Assembly (NCBI RefSeq): GCF_017115085.1
Contig: NZ_JABXKJ010000107.1
Location: 1-64,000, forward strand
Direction of reading: 5' to 3'
DNA length: 64,000 bases
Origin: Nostoc sp. NMS7
Lineage (GTDB): Bacteria; Cyanobacteriota; Cyanobacteriia; Cyanobacteriales; Nostocaceae
Under the pieces are notes generated by a model, which was not told the origin of the DNA, did no database searches, and saw nothing but the letters and a program-made list of their open reading frames with translations. Made by a program: the position numbers and the translations under genes. Below, piece after piece: positions 1-8,612 of this stretch (positions are counted from its first letter, which is position 1; each line of letters starts with the position of its first letter).

Positions 1-10
1 TGCTGGTCTA

Positions 11-415
11 GTGCGGACAACAATGCATCTGGATTTAGATGATTTGATTGAACCGGAAACACCACAAACCTTTAAACCACACGGCCCACACCAATTTTCA
101 TATCCTACTGAGTTGGGTGATTCTGTAGTAGCACCTGTTGAAAAAGCGAATGTTTTGGCAATGCTCAATGAGGTGACAACTTTAGAAGATGTTCGCAATT
201 TGGCATCAGATGAGGATGTCCAAAAATGGCAGAGCGCGATCGCTAACCACCTGATAAATGTCAAAGATGAGATTTCTTTAGTTAAACTGCAACGTGTGTT
301 GCAAATGCCGATGGTAGAAGTATGGTTGGGATTATTGCTGGGTGGGTTTACATTAGAACAGCGTGGTGATTTTTATCACAACCATAATGTCTGGGTGAAA
401 AGCTCTCCTTCCTAG
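11..415 (+). CDS. Unrecognised 134-aa protein, possibly the C-terminal part of a longer one
   Basis: I do not recognise a family. The frame is open from the left edge of the window, and the first usable start is a GTG, so the gene may begin outside the window and be only partly visible. The product is acidic and soluble, without membrane segments or a signal peptide. Its middle (residues about 45-105) reads as amphipathic helices, including TLEDVRNLASDEDVQKW. The last 40 residues are more hydrophobic and aromatic. A HIP1 site lies inside the frame, which fits a resident cyanobacterial gene. A function is not proposed. Confidence 0.5.
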   Translation: MRTTMHLDLDDLIEPETPQTFKPHGPHQFSYPTELGDSVVAPVEKANVLAMLNEVTTLEDVRNLASDEDVQKWQSAIANHLINVKDEISLVKLQRVLQMPMVEVWLGLLLGGFTLEQRGDFYHNHNVWVKSSPS

Positions 416-429
416 TTGTAGCGATCGCA

Positions 430-765
430 TCGCCCACGAAGTTTAAAGTCTGGCATCCGCTATGATCAACCCAAGACGATGTGCAATAAGTTGTAATTGC
501 TGTACATCGCGCTCAGTAAAATTGGACTCACGACCTCTACTGCTGACAGATTATTAACCATCATCGGCTCAACACTGGCGGCAATATGACCAGCAATGCC
601 CCGCCCGATAGGGATACGGATTTGTTATGTAATTTCTTCCTCTAGTCCAATGGTTGCTTGTACAGCTAAACTCTGTAGGTCTGCAACTGAAAGTAGGAGT
701 GTAACAGTATCTACGGATATATAATCTCGTAACCACTCAAGCAGCCTATTAAATGTTGCATTCAT
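430..765 (-). pseudogene. Decayed GAF-domain gene (sensor kinase or phosphatase type)
   Basis: Read on the minus strand from an ATG at 765, the translation begins MNATFNRLLEWLRDYISVDT and runs to EEEIT before a TAA at 625-627. The next segment, in another frame, reads QIRIPIGRGIAGHIAASVEP followed by MMVNNLSAVEVVSP and then loses sense. The order 'LLSVADLQSLAVQATIGLEEEI ... PIGRGIAGHIAAS ... VNNLS' is that of a cyanobacterial GAF domain, as found at the N-terminus of sensor kinases and SpoIIE-type phosphatases. At least one frameshift and loss of everything downstream make it a remnant. Which effector domain it carried cannot be told. Confidence 0.65.
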
Positions 766-985
766 ATAGATTTGAGTAGTGCGACAGCAAAAATAAAATC
801 AGAAGAGCCGCTAACAAATACCCACCTTCAAGCAGTACAAGATGTCACAAGTTTTGTACTGATACTGCACATATCTATCTTTAGACATAGAAAAATTTCA
901 TTCTGATTTCATTTTTTTACGAAAAGCTATGAATAGGGTGAACGGTAAGACATTTCAGACATTTATATACCTTCATTGGTGACAA

Positions 986-3592
986 GTGATTGCTAAAAAT
1001 ATGTTAGCCAGGGGTAAAATTCTCTGGTTGAGGCTTTCCCGTCAACTGCTTCAACCGAGGCGCTTGGCTTTCGTGGAAGCTTGCCTGATTGGTCTAGTTT
1101 CTGGGTTAGCGGCAGTTCTGTTAGGACAGGCAGTGGATTGGGCAGGCGCATTGCGAGTGCGTGTTTCTTACCATTGGCCTGCCTACTTGGTGCTACCAGG
1201 TATTGGACTAGTAGGGGGACTTTTAGCTGGTTGGCTAGTAGAGCGTTTTGCACCGGAAGCATCAGGTAGTGGGATGTCTGAAGTGAAAGCGGTATTGGCT
1301 CGCGTACCAATGCCGTTAAATCTGCGGATTGCTTTGGTCAAGTTGATCAGCGCTACATTAGTGTTGGGTTCGGGAATGCCTTTGGGACGGGAAGGGCCAA
1401 CTGTCCAAATTGGGGCAGCCTTGGCAAATCAACTTAGTAACTGGGTACCGACTTCACCAGAGCATCGTCGCCAACTGATCGCCGCCGGAGCCGGGGCGGG
1501 ATTAGCTGCGGCTTTTAATGCACCGATCGCAGGTGTGCTTTTTGTAGTGGAAGAATTGCTCCAAGATGTGTCAGGTATCACTCTTGGTACTGCGATTTTG
1601 GCTTCTTTCATCGCTTCAGTCATCTCCCGGCTTTATGGTAGCCACAACCTGGATCTAAATCATTTAAATTTAGGTCTTCCCGATACAACTTTCTTCGCTC
1701 AGGAAATCCCTTTCTACTTGATTTTGGGAGTACTGGCGGGACTTCTAGGCATTCTATTTAATAAAGGTATCCTTGAGAGTCTAGCAATTAACCGCCGCCT
1801 GCTACATGTGAGTTTACCCTGGCGAATTGGAATTGCTGGGTTAGTCAGTGGTTTGGCGATCGCCTTGTTACCTGCTGCCTTTCGGGATCATGCTGGGCTG
1901 AGAGAAATTTTGCTTGCGGGTAATACTAACTGGTCATTTGCAGCGATCGCTCTTTTAGTTCAGTTTACCCTAATTATTTTTACCTACGGCTCTGGAGCGC
2001 CAGGGGGTTTACTAGTTCCAACCTTGGTGTTGGGAGCCGCCCTTGGTTACTTAGTGGGTGCTGTTGAACACAGTTTACTGGGAATGAGTGCTGCAACAGT
2101 CTATGCTCATGTCGGCATGGCTGCCTTTTTTAGCGCCGTCTCTAAGGTACCAATTACAGCAGTCGTCATTGTATTTGAGATGACAACAGATTTCAATCTG
2201 GTGCTACCGCTAATGATTGCGTCTGTGGTTGCCTATTTAGTAGCAGAAAAAATTGACCATCGATCGCTCTACGACCTTCTACTAGAGTGGAAAGGGATTC
2301 ACATCACCAAGGAGCCTAGCACAGAGGGACTTCTAGCACAACTGAGTGCTGTAGATGTGATGCAACGGCGTGTGGAAACTCTCTCTAGCCAAATGAGTAC
2401 TGATGAAGCAGTACAGGCATTTTCTGACTCTCACCATCGCAACTTCCCAGTTTTAGAGAATGGTAAAGTTGTTGGTATTATTACTCAAAAAGATTTAGTT
2501 AATATTGCTTCGCAACAGTTAGGCAAAGATACAACTATTAGCAAGATTATGACACCAGAGCCAGTGACAGTAACTCCCACAGCTACACTGGCTCATGTAC
2601 TGCATATACTCAATCGTTATCACCTCAGCTGCTTGCCTGTTACAGAAGGTCGCAAGCTCATAGGAATTATTACTCGTAGTGATATTATCCGTGTAGAAGC
2701 AGAGCAACTGAGTGGTAATAGCGAACAAATAGAACGTAAATCAGCACCTTCTTATGTGGTTTACCAAACTCGCGCTCCAGCTACAGGCAAAGGAAGGTTG
2801 TTAGTACCACTTTCACATCCCCAGACAGCTGAGACTTTATTAGAAATGGCAGTTGCGATCGCCAAAGATCGCAATTACGAAATAGAATGCCTACAAGTGA
2901 TTATCGTTCCGTCTAGCCGCATCCCATCGGAAACACGAGTACAAACCGCCAAAAGTCTTCAACTTTTGCAACAGGCAATATTATTAGGAGAGAAATGGCG
3001 GATTCCCATTCACACCCAAATCCGAGTTACACATAATGTTGCTGGGGCAATTTTAGAGACTGTCAAAGATAGACATATTGATTTGGTGCTGATGGGATGG
3101 AAAGGCAGTACATCAACTCCTGGTAGAGTTTTTAGCCGAGTGGTGGATACCATAATTCGACAGGCAGGTTGTGATGTTATCTTGGCTAAATTAGATGATA
3201 AAAGATCCTTTGACCGTTGGTTGTTGCCAATGGCAGGTGGCCCTAACTCCAGCCAAGCAATTAAGTTATTACCTGCTCTGGCTTCTTTAAGTACATCACC
3301 TCAAATCAAGCTATGTCAGGTTTTCCAGCCTAATAACTCCATTCCTGATACAACATTACTAGATAAATCTGTTCACTTTCTGCAACGCCGAGTTAGTGGT
3401 AAAGTGGTAGCTACTCCAGTTCGTGCCAATTCTGTTTCTGATGCTGTCCTCAAGTGTGCAGAACAAGACAATAGTGATGTTATTGTTCTGGGAGCTAGCC
3501 GTGAAAGCCTACTGCAACAAGCGATTCAAGGAAATATTGCCGAGAATATTTCTCGCAAGAGTAATTGTACGGTTATCATGGTAAAAACTTAA
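986..3592 (+). CDS. ClC chloride channel/antiporter with CBS pair and tandem USP domains
   Basis: 868-aa membrane protein of the ClC family. Residues about 25-430 form the ClC membrane core with many hydrophobic helices. The gating-glutamate motif is clear (MPLGREGPTVQIG, near residue 133), as is the later GAPGGLLVPTL segment. The first pore motif reads GSGMSEVK, so the proline usual in GSGIP is serine. Residues about 450-575 are two CBS domains (VDVMQRRVETL, ISKIMTPEPVTV), which usually bind adenine nucleotides. Residues about 600-868 hold two universal-stress-protein domains (VLMGWKGSTSTPGRVF, VIVLGASRESLLQQ). The start is a GTG; an in-frame ATG five codons later (1001) is an alternative. 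It probably moves chloride across the cytoplasmic membrane under energy control. Fusion to USP domains is common in cyanobacteria. Confidence 0.9.
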   Translation: MIAKNMLARGKILWLRLSRQLLQPRRLAFVEACLIGLVSGLAAVLLGQAVDWAGALRVRVSYHWPAYLVLPGIGLVGGLLAGWLVERFAPEASGSGMSEVKAVLARVPMPLNLRIALVKLISATLVLGSGMPLGREGPTVQIGAALANQLSNWVPTSPEHRRQLIAAGAGAGLAAAFNAPIAGVLFVVEELLQDVSGITLGTAILASFIASVISRLYGSHNLDLNHLNLGLPDTTFFAQEIPFYLILGVLAGLLGILFNKGILESLAINRRLLHVSLPWRIGIAGLVSGLAIALLPAAFRDHAGLREILLAGNTNWSFAAIALLVQFTLIIFTYGSGAPGGLLVPTLVLGAALGYLVGAVEHSLLGMSAATVYAHVGMAAFFSAVSKVPITAVVIVFEMTTDFNLVLPLMIASVVAYLVAEKIDHRSLYDLLLEWKGIHITKEPSTEGLLAQLSAVDVMQRRVETLSSQMSTDEAVQAFSDSHHRNFPVLENGKVVGIITQKDLVNIASQQLGKDTTISKIMTPEPVTVTPTATLAHVLHILNRYHLSCLPVTEGRKLIGIITRSDIIRVEAEQLSGNSEQIERKSAPSYVVYQTRAPATGKGRLLVPLSHPQTAETLLEMAVAIAKDRNYEIECLQVIIVPSSRIPSETRVQTAKSLQLLQQAILLGEKWRIPIHTQIRVTHNVAGAILETVKDRHIDLVLMGWKGSTSTPGRVFSRVVDTIIRQAGCDVILAKLDDKRSFDRWLLPMAGGPNSSQAIKLLPALASLSTSPQIKLCQVFQPNNSIPDTTLLDKSVHFLQRRVSGKVVATPVRANSVSDAVLKCAEQDNSDVIVLGASRESLLQQAIQGNIAENISRKSNCTVIMVKT

Positions 3593-3824
3593 TTACATAG
3601 GCGCAACCCGTCCATCGGCGGCTGTAGTCACCGTGTAACCTTCTTTTTGTACTGTATAACTCAATACAGTTCAGTTAAGGATTTTTGGTACTGATTTTAG
3701 ACCTGTAGAGACGTAAAATTTCGCGTCTTTACCAAGGTTTTTGGGCTTAACTGAACGGTATTAGTGTATAGGTAAGACTGTCGCAAATAGCCGCTTCATC
3801 ATCTACAAGTAATACGTGTGGCAT
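3593..3824 (-). pseudogene. Response-regulator N-terminus split by a MITE and 3'-truncated
   Basis: From an ATG at 3824 the minus strand reads MPHVLLVDDEAAICDSLTYT, the typical first beta-strand and acidic pocket of a receiver domain. The frame is then interrupted by about 100 bp of inverted-repeat DNA. It resumes on the far side as YTVQKEGYTVTTAADGRVAP and ends at 3593, right against the ClC stop codon. Joining both parts restores a normal receiver start. The phospho-acceptor Asp, the rest of the receiver and any output domain are gone. It lies 132 bp downstream of the CHASE3 kinase on the same strand, so it was probably that kinase's cognate regulator. Confidence 0.75.
3659..3762. mobile_element. 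MITE-like element (about 104 bp) inside the response-regulator remnant
   Basis: The ends are near-perfect inverted repeats: AATACAGTTCAGTTAAG at 3663-3679 against the complement of CTTAACTGAACGGTATT at 3746-3762, one mismatch in 17. The element is flanked by ACTGTATA (3651-3658) and AGTGTATA (3763-3770), which look like a slightly diverged 8-bp target duplication. The interior contains GTAGAGACGTAAAATTTCGCGTC, a motif repeated elsewhere in such genomes. It has no coding capacity, so it would depend on a transposase supplied elsewhere. Confidence 0.75.
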
Positions 3825-3956
3825 TGTTCATTCCAAATTAACCTTAGTTTTTTCTAATTATATTTTGTATTAACAGGTATATTTTTGACATCTTTCTCTC
3901 GAAATGAATTTGTTAAATAGTAAGGATAAAAACCTTATAACCAAGAAAATTTAAGT

Positions 3957-5357
3957 TTAATCATGACTACTTAATTTACTCTTGACTATTACTGTTCCCT
4001 GTTGGGGAAATTTTATCGTAAAACTTGTTCCGCCTCCTACTTCGCTATCTACATAAATTTCTCCATGATGTATTTCTAAACACTTTTTAACCACAGCAAG
4101 TCCTAGTCCACTGCCAACAATCTTGCCTACATTATTAGCACGATGAAAAGGCTCAAATAAATGCTCTTGAAATTCGCCAGGAATTCCTATCCCATTATCT
4201 TTAACTTGGAAAAATATTGCGGATGATTCACAACTAAGAGTTAAGAAAATACTTCCCTCTGGATGTGAATATTTAATTGCATTTGAGAGTAAGTTACTCA
4301 GAACGGAATAAAGTATATTTTCGTCTAATTTGGCATGAGTACAGTTCCCTTGGCTGATAAATTTAATAGTATGCTGTTGTTGATTAGAAAATTGGAGGTC
4401 TTCTATCAAATTAATGCAAAATGCTTCCAAATCTATCAGTTCTGGATGAAATTCTAATTTCCCAGCTTCTGCCCTAGTCAAAGTTAAAATATCGGTTAGT
4501 AACTGGTTCATTGACCTAGCAGAAGATTGAATGCGATACAGATTTTTAAGTTTCTTCTCTTCCGTCCACTGCTGATTACTTTGAGCCAATAGTTGAGCCG
4601 ACCCTAATATAATACTCAATGGTGTACGAAATTCATGGGATACCATTGAAAAAAAGCGTAACTTCAATTCGCTAAGTTCTTTTTCTTGAGCTAAAGTCTG
4701 TTGAATAGCTTCTGCTTCTTGGCGCTTTACTAATTGTTGATAAAGCAAAGCATAAACGCCTAATAAAATGGCAAAACTCAAGAAAGTACTGAGAAATTCA
4801 ATCAACATCCGGTTGCGGATATTCTCTTGGGAATGTCTGACCGAGATTTGCAGTAACTGTTCCTCCCTAGCTTGCATTTGAGTAAGCGTTTCGCGGATTT
4901 GATTACGGTTTTGGTTACTTTGAGTAACTAAAGGTGCTTGAATAGCAAAGCTTGATTTACCTGCTTCTCTGAGGTTAATCGACTGTTTAGATAATTGAAC
5001 TCTTTGAGCAATAAGGAATTTTAGCTTCGTTATTTGCTGCTGTTGATAAGAGTCATCAGCAAGTTGTTGCTGCAATTTTTTAACTTTGGCATCCAGGCTT
5101 TGCATTGCCTGATAGTAACGTTTGAGTTCTGATTGCTCTCTATAAAGAATATAACCCCTGCGTCCGGCTTCTGCATCGGTTAGTGTAGCGAAGATGTCAA
5201 TAACATTTTTCATTACCTCATGTGTGTCCTTCACTTGATTGCTACTTTCAATTAACTGAGTAGCATTTTGGTAAGAAATAAGACTAGCTGTACCCATTAA
5301 TAATAAGCTCAAGCCAAAGCCAGAGGCAATCCATTTCCTTTCCAGTGACCATTTCAT
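3957..5357 (-). CDS. CHASE3-domain sensor histidine kinase
   Basis: 466-aa membrane kinase. A first membrane helix (residues about 11-31) is followed by an extracytoplasmic CHASE3 domain, recognisable by LTDAEAGRRGYILYREQSEL, then a second helix (about 190-208) and a short coiled coil. The H-box is FFSMVSHEFRTPLSIILG (His near residue 241). The N-box NLLSNAIKYS, G1 box VKDNGIGIPGE and G2 box GSGLGLAVVKK are all intact, so it should be active. The likely regulator partner, 132 bp downstream on the same strand, is destroyed by a MITE. A phased direct repeat at 5468-5500 lies about 110 bp upstream of the start. The stimulus is not predictable. Confidence 0.92.
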   Translation of the reverse strand: MKWSLERKWIASGFGLSLLLMGTASLISYQNATQLIESSNQVKDTHEVMKNVIDIFATLTDAEAGRRGYILYREQSELKRYYQAMQSLDAKVKKLQQQLADDSYQQQQITKLKFLIAQRVQLSKQSINLREAGKSSFAIQAPLVTQSNQNRNQIRETLTQMQAREEQLLQISVRHSQENIRNRMLIEFLSTFLSFAILLGVYALLYQQLVKRQEAEAIQQTLAQEKELSELKLRFFSMVSHEFRTPLSIILGSAQLLAQSNQQWTEEKKLKNLYRIQSSARSMNQLLTDILTLTRAEAGKLEFHPELIDLEAFCINLIEDLQFSNQQQHTIKFISQGNCTHAKLDENILYSVLSNLLSNAIKYSHPEGSIFLTLSCESSAIFFQVKDNGIGIPGEFQEHLFEPFHRANNVGKIVGSGLGLAVVKKCLEIHHGEIYVDSEVGGGTSFTIKFPQQGTVIVKSKLSSHD

Positions 5358-5467
5358 AGAAAAAATTAATTAATCATTAATGGTTCAGAGTCCATATCTT
5401 ATCCAAGACCTTACATCAAAGTAAAGATTTTTCCAATATTAAGCTTAGTTAAAAAACTTTCTTACTA

Positions 5468-5500
5468 ACCGATTTCTACCCGATTTTTGCCTTTTATCTC
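5468..5500. promoter_or_regulatory. Candidate OmpR-family operator: 11-bp phased direct repeats (site 1)
   Basis: Three consecutive 11-mers: ACCGATTTCTA, CCCGATTTTTG and the weaker CCTTTTATCTC. An 11-bp period in direct orientation is the geometry of PhoB/OmpR-type tandem binding sites. It sits between the divergent CHASE3 kinase and PBP1A genes. About 100 bp of sequence following it (to about 5597) resembles that following the copy at 11656, including a shared TTTGG(A/G)GAATTTTAATTTT block, so the leader was duplicated as a unit. Confidence 0.5.
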
Positions 5501-5599
5501 CACAACCAGTTGTTAAAATAGTAATTAAATTAAAACTCTCTTGCACTAAAATATCTCCAAATAAATTTAATTGTTTGTTTGGAGAATTTTAATTTTATC

Positions 5600-5690
5600 A
5601 GGACTTACGCAAACAATAGCTAAAACCCTGATTTTGAGGTAGGGGCAATTCATGAATTGCCCCTACCGTGTATAGTTTTGCGTAAGTCCT
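5600..5690. mobile_element. 91-bp MITE, copy A
   Basis: Terminal inverted repeats AGGACTTACGCAAA and TTTGCGTAAGTCCT bound a 91-bp element. At its centre is a perfect 22-bp palindrome of the form GGGGCAATTC-AT-GAATTGCCCC. The same element, in the opposite orientation and also 91 bp long, is at 38624-38714. There is no coding capacity. It lies between the phased repeats at 5468 and the PBP1A start; the 219 bp after it hold no gene I can recognise. Confidence 0.85.
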
Positions 5691-5909
5691 ATTTATATAG
5701 TAAGACTCATGTTTTATTTTAAAAAACTCATTACAACTCAAAAAGCCAAACCCTTCTTGACCATTATCTGCTAAACCAAGTGAGTTATCTAAATCAAAGC
5801 GGGTTGATAGATTTTCATGAAATAAACTCTGATTATCTTATTCTATCATCTCTAATTTTTAGGCATCATACTGAGGATTTAAAAATATAAGTGAGGAAAT
5901 TAAATTGCC

Positions 5910-7835
5910 GTGTCTTCGTTTAAAACTTTTGAAGAGAAACAATCCAAAATTCAGACTTTACCTAGTTTTGAGTTTTTCAAAAGAGTCGGTCAAGTAACTG
6001 GTGGCACACTCTTATCAATTACTATGCTATCAAGTTCCGTGCTGGCTGGAGGACTAGTGGGTTTAGCTATTAGTTTCCGCGATTTACCAGATGTTAGACA
6101 ACTACGAAACTTTATACCTTCAGAAACAACTTATATTTATGATATTAAAGGCAAGCTTTTAACACGTATACATGGGGAAGCTAATCGCCAATTAGTGCCT
6201 TTAGATCAAATTTCCCCCAATTTAATACGAGCAGTATTAGCTAGTGAAGATAGTCGCTTCTACGAGCATCATGGTATTAATACCGGTGGTATTGGACGTG
6301 CTGCATTAGTCAATTTTGCATCTGGGGAAGTGCGAGAGGGTGGTTCTACAATCACCATGCAGTTAGTAAAAAATATTTTCTTATCTCAAAAACGCGCTTT
6401 TACCCGAAAAATAGTAGAAGCAGTATTAGCAATTCGCTTAGAGCAAGTTATCAGTAAAGACCAAATATTAGAGATGTACCTCAATCAAGTTTACTGGGGT
6501 CACAATAACTATGGTGTTCAGACAGCAGCACGCACTTACTTTAAAAAATCAGCACAAAATTTGACTCTGGGCGAATCAGCAATGATGGCCGGTTTGATTC
6601 AAGCTCCAGAAGAATTTAGCCCCTTTGTCAGCATGAAGTTGGCAAAACAAAAACAAAAAGAAGTATTGGGGCGAATGTTGGAATTAAATTGGATTACTCA
6701 ACAAGAGTATAATGATGCTCTCAAACAACAAATAAAACTTGGTGAAATCAAGTCATTTCAAGGTAGTGCTTTGCCTTACGTTACCAATACTGTAGCCCAG
6801 GAATTAATTAAAAAGTTTGGGCATGAAACGTTGCTCAAAGGAGGAATGCACGTACAAACCACAGTAGATGCAGGCTTCCAAATGATGGCAGAAGAAACTA
6901 TCAAGAAGTGGCATCAAACTCTTGAAAGTGAGGGATTAAACAATAATCAAATGGCTTTAGTGGCAATTGATCCTCGCACACATTTTATCAAAGCATTAGT
7001 GGGTGGTGTAGATTCAAAAACTAGCGAATTTAACCGAGCAACTCAAGCCCACCGTCAGCCAGGATCTTCTTTTAAACCGTTTGTTTACTATACTGCCTTT
7101 GCTAGTGGTAAATTTACACCAAATACAACAATCCTAGATACTCCAGTTAGTTATCGTGATGGTAACGGTTGGTATTATCCCCGAAACTACGATAATACAT
7201 TTATGGGAGCAATACCGATTCGTACAGCCCTAGCCCAGTCTCGTAATGTCCCCGCAGTCAAAATTGGCAAAGCTGTGGGTATGAATAAAGTTATTGAAAC
7301 TTGCCGTACTTTGGGAATTATGAGTCCGATGGAACCGGTGAGTTCTTTACCACTAGGTGCGATCGGTGTGACACCATTAGAAATGGCTAGCGCTTATGCA
7401 ACTTTTGCTAATTACGGCTGGCGATCGCCTCCAACGATTATTGCCCGTGTTACTGATGGTAGTGGCAATGTGTTAATAGATAATACTCCTAAACCTCAGC
7501 GAGTTCTTGACCCTTGGGCATCAGCAGCAATTTTAGACGTAATGCAAACGGTAGTTAAAGAAGGAACTGGTAGAGGTGCAGATATAGGTCGTCCAGTTGC
7601 AGGAAAAACAGGTACAACTTCCTCAGAGAAAGATATTTGGTTTATTGGTACGGTACCGCAGTTAACAACTGCCATTTGGGTAGGGAGGGACAACAACCGA
7701 CAATTATCTAGCCACGCGACAGGCGGAGGTATGGTTGCTCCTATTTGGCGTGATTTTATGCATAAGGCACTTAAGGGTGTACCAGTAGAAAACTTCCAGC
7801 CACCTTCTAATTTTCCTCGTCCGAAATCAAATTAA
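5910..7835 (+). CDS. Class A penicillin-binding protein (PBP1A type)
   Basis: 641-aa bifunctional peptidoglycan synthase anchored in the cytoplasmic membrane by one N-terminal helix (residues about 32-55). The glycosyltransferase (GT51) domain shows EDSRFYEHHGI, GGSTITMQLVKN and the EMYLNQVYWG motif. The transpeptidase domain has the active-site tetrad S386-S-F-K389, the SRN motif in QSRNVPAVK, and K566-TGT in GKTGTTS. All catalytic groups are present and length is normal. The start chosen is a GTG preceded by GAGGA 12 bases upstream. A MITE and a phased repeat lie in its upstream region. It stands alone on this strand, with no cell-division genes next to it. Confidence 0.93.
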   Translation: MSSFKTFEEKQSKIQTLPSFEFFKRVGQVTGGTLLSITMLSSSVLAGGLVGLAISFRDLPDVRQLRNFIPSETTYIYDIKGKLLTRIHGEANRQLVPLDQISPNLIRAVLASEDSRFYEHHGINTGGIGRAALVNFASGEVREGGSTITMQLVKNIFLSQKRAFTRKIVEAVLAIRLEQVISKDQILEMYLNQVYWGHNNYGVQTAARTYFKKSAQNLTLGESAMMAGLIQAPEEFSPFVSMKLAKQKQKEVLGRMLELNWITQQEYNDALKQQIKLGEIKSFQGSALPYVTNTVAQELIKKFGHETLLKGGMHVQTTVDAGFQMMAEETIKKWHQTLESEGLNNNQMALVAIDPRTHFIKALVGGVDSKTSEFNRATQAHRQPGSSFKPFVYYTAFASGKFTPNTTILDTPVSYRDGNGWYYPRNYDNTFMGAIPIRTALAQSRNVPAVKIGKAVGMNKVIETCRTLGIMSPMEPVSSLPLGAIGVTPLEMASAYATFANYGWRSPPTIIARVTDGSGNVLIDNTPKPQRVLDPWASAAILDVMQTVVKEGTGRGADIGRPVAGKTGTTSSEKDIWFIGTVPQLTTAIWVGRDNNRQLSSHATGGGMVAPIWRDFMHKALKGVPVENFQPPSNFPRPKSN

Positions 7836-7858
7836 AAATGTTCTAAGCTGAGACGCAT

Positions 7859-8155
7859 TTAATTTTTCCAGATGAAAACCTCACAGCAAGTCTTCAGAAC
7901 TTTATACCTCATTGCTTCACTAGTAGGTATTCTCAACTTTTGATAAACGCCACTCAGTTGAACACGTTCTGGTGGTTGATGCAAGGTTGCACAGCATCTT
8001 TGCACTGCCGCTTGATATTCCCGCCATTGCTTACGAATGGCTACACTAGTGAGATCATTACCTAAGTCTTCAAATTTTAGCCCAGCCCGACTAAGCCAAA
8101 TTTCCACATCAGTTGTTTCACCAAAAGGTTCGGAAAAAAGATTATTGTTAAACAT
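7859..8155 (-). CDS. Small protein following an Rrf2 regulator, function unknown
   Basis: 98-aa soluble protein, not assigned to a family. It starts MFNNNLFSEPFGETTDVEIW and contains an amphipathic stretch (RKQWREYQAAVQRC) with three cysteines, two of them paired (RCC). A second CC pair lies near the C-terminus (LKTCCEVF). The start lies 19 bases after the stop of the Rrf2-family gene on the same strand, so the two are probably co-transcribed. Paired cysteines in a protein next to an Rrf2 regulator could mean metal or redox sensing, but this is only a suggestion. Confidence 0.6.
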   Translation of the reverse strand: MFNNNLFSEPFGETTDVEIWLSRAGLKFEDLGNDLTSVAIRKQWREYQAAVQRCCATLHQPPERVQLSGVYQKLRIPTSEAMRYKVLKTCCEVFIWKN

Positions 8156-8174
8156 TGTTACAATATTTACCTTT

Positions 8175-8612
8175 TTATATATAGTACATAAGTTCCCTTT
8201 GTTGACGTTTAGACCGTCTTTCCCAAAGGTCTTGGAGTGAATGCTTTTGGAAAACTAAGTTAGCTGATTGACAGGCTTCTTGCCAAACCTCCTCCACTAT
8301 GCCCGATTCCATAGTTTCAATAGTTGTATTGTTGGCAGGTGCATCAATCTCTACTCCCTCTATGGCAGTCAAAACATCTAAAACTGTGATTTTTCGGGGG
8401 TCACGTGCTAAGATGTAGCCGCCCTTCGCGCCACGTATGCTATTAATTAAACCTCGACATCTTAATGTTGCTAGTAGTTGTTCTAAGTAGCGATTTTGTA
8501 TACTTTTTAGCTCTGCTATTTGTTTAATTTGCATTGGATCGCCATTCTGGTAGGAATCTACCAATGCCAACATCGCTATAAGTGAGTATTCAAATTTATT
8601 TGGTAGTCTCAT
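8175..8612 (-). CDS. Rrf2-family transcriptional regulator (CymR-like, no Fe-S cysteines)
   Basis: 145-aa winged-helix regulator of the Rrf2 family. The N-terminal half shows the helix-turn-helix and wing: MQIKQIAELKSIQNRYLEQL followed by LRCRGLINSIRGAKGGYIL, then ITVLDVLTAIEG. The three-cysteine cluster that binds [2Fe-2S] in IscR is absent; the only cysteines are isolated. This makes it closer to CymR-type regulators of sulfur metabolism. That fits the TSUP/DUF1634 genes on the same strand further upstream (8947-10216), though about 330 bp of AT-rich DNA separates them. Confidence 0.88.
   Translation of the reverse strand: MRLPNKFEYSLIAMLALVDSYQNGDPMQIKQIAELKSIQNRYLEQLLATLRCRGLINSIRGAKGGYILARDPRKITVLDVLTAIEGVEIDAPANNTTIETMESGIVEEVWQEACQSANLVFQKHSLQDLWERRSKRQQRELMYYI

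Noticed and set aside
5700..5830. Minus-strand open stretch reading RFDLDNSLGLADNGQEGFGF
   Set aside because: No start, no family recognised, and bounded by a MITE; could be a remnant but cannot be supported.
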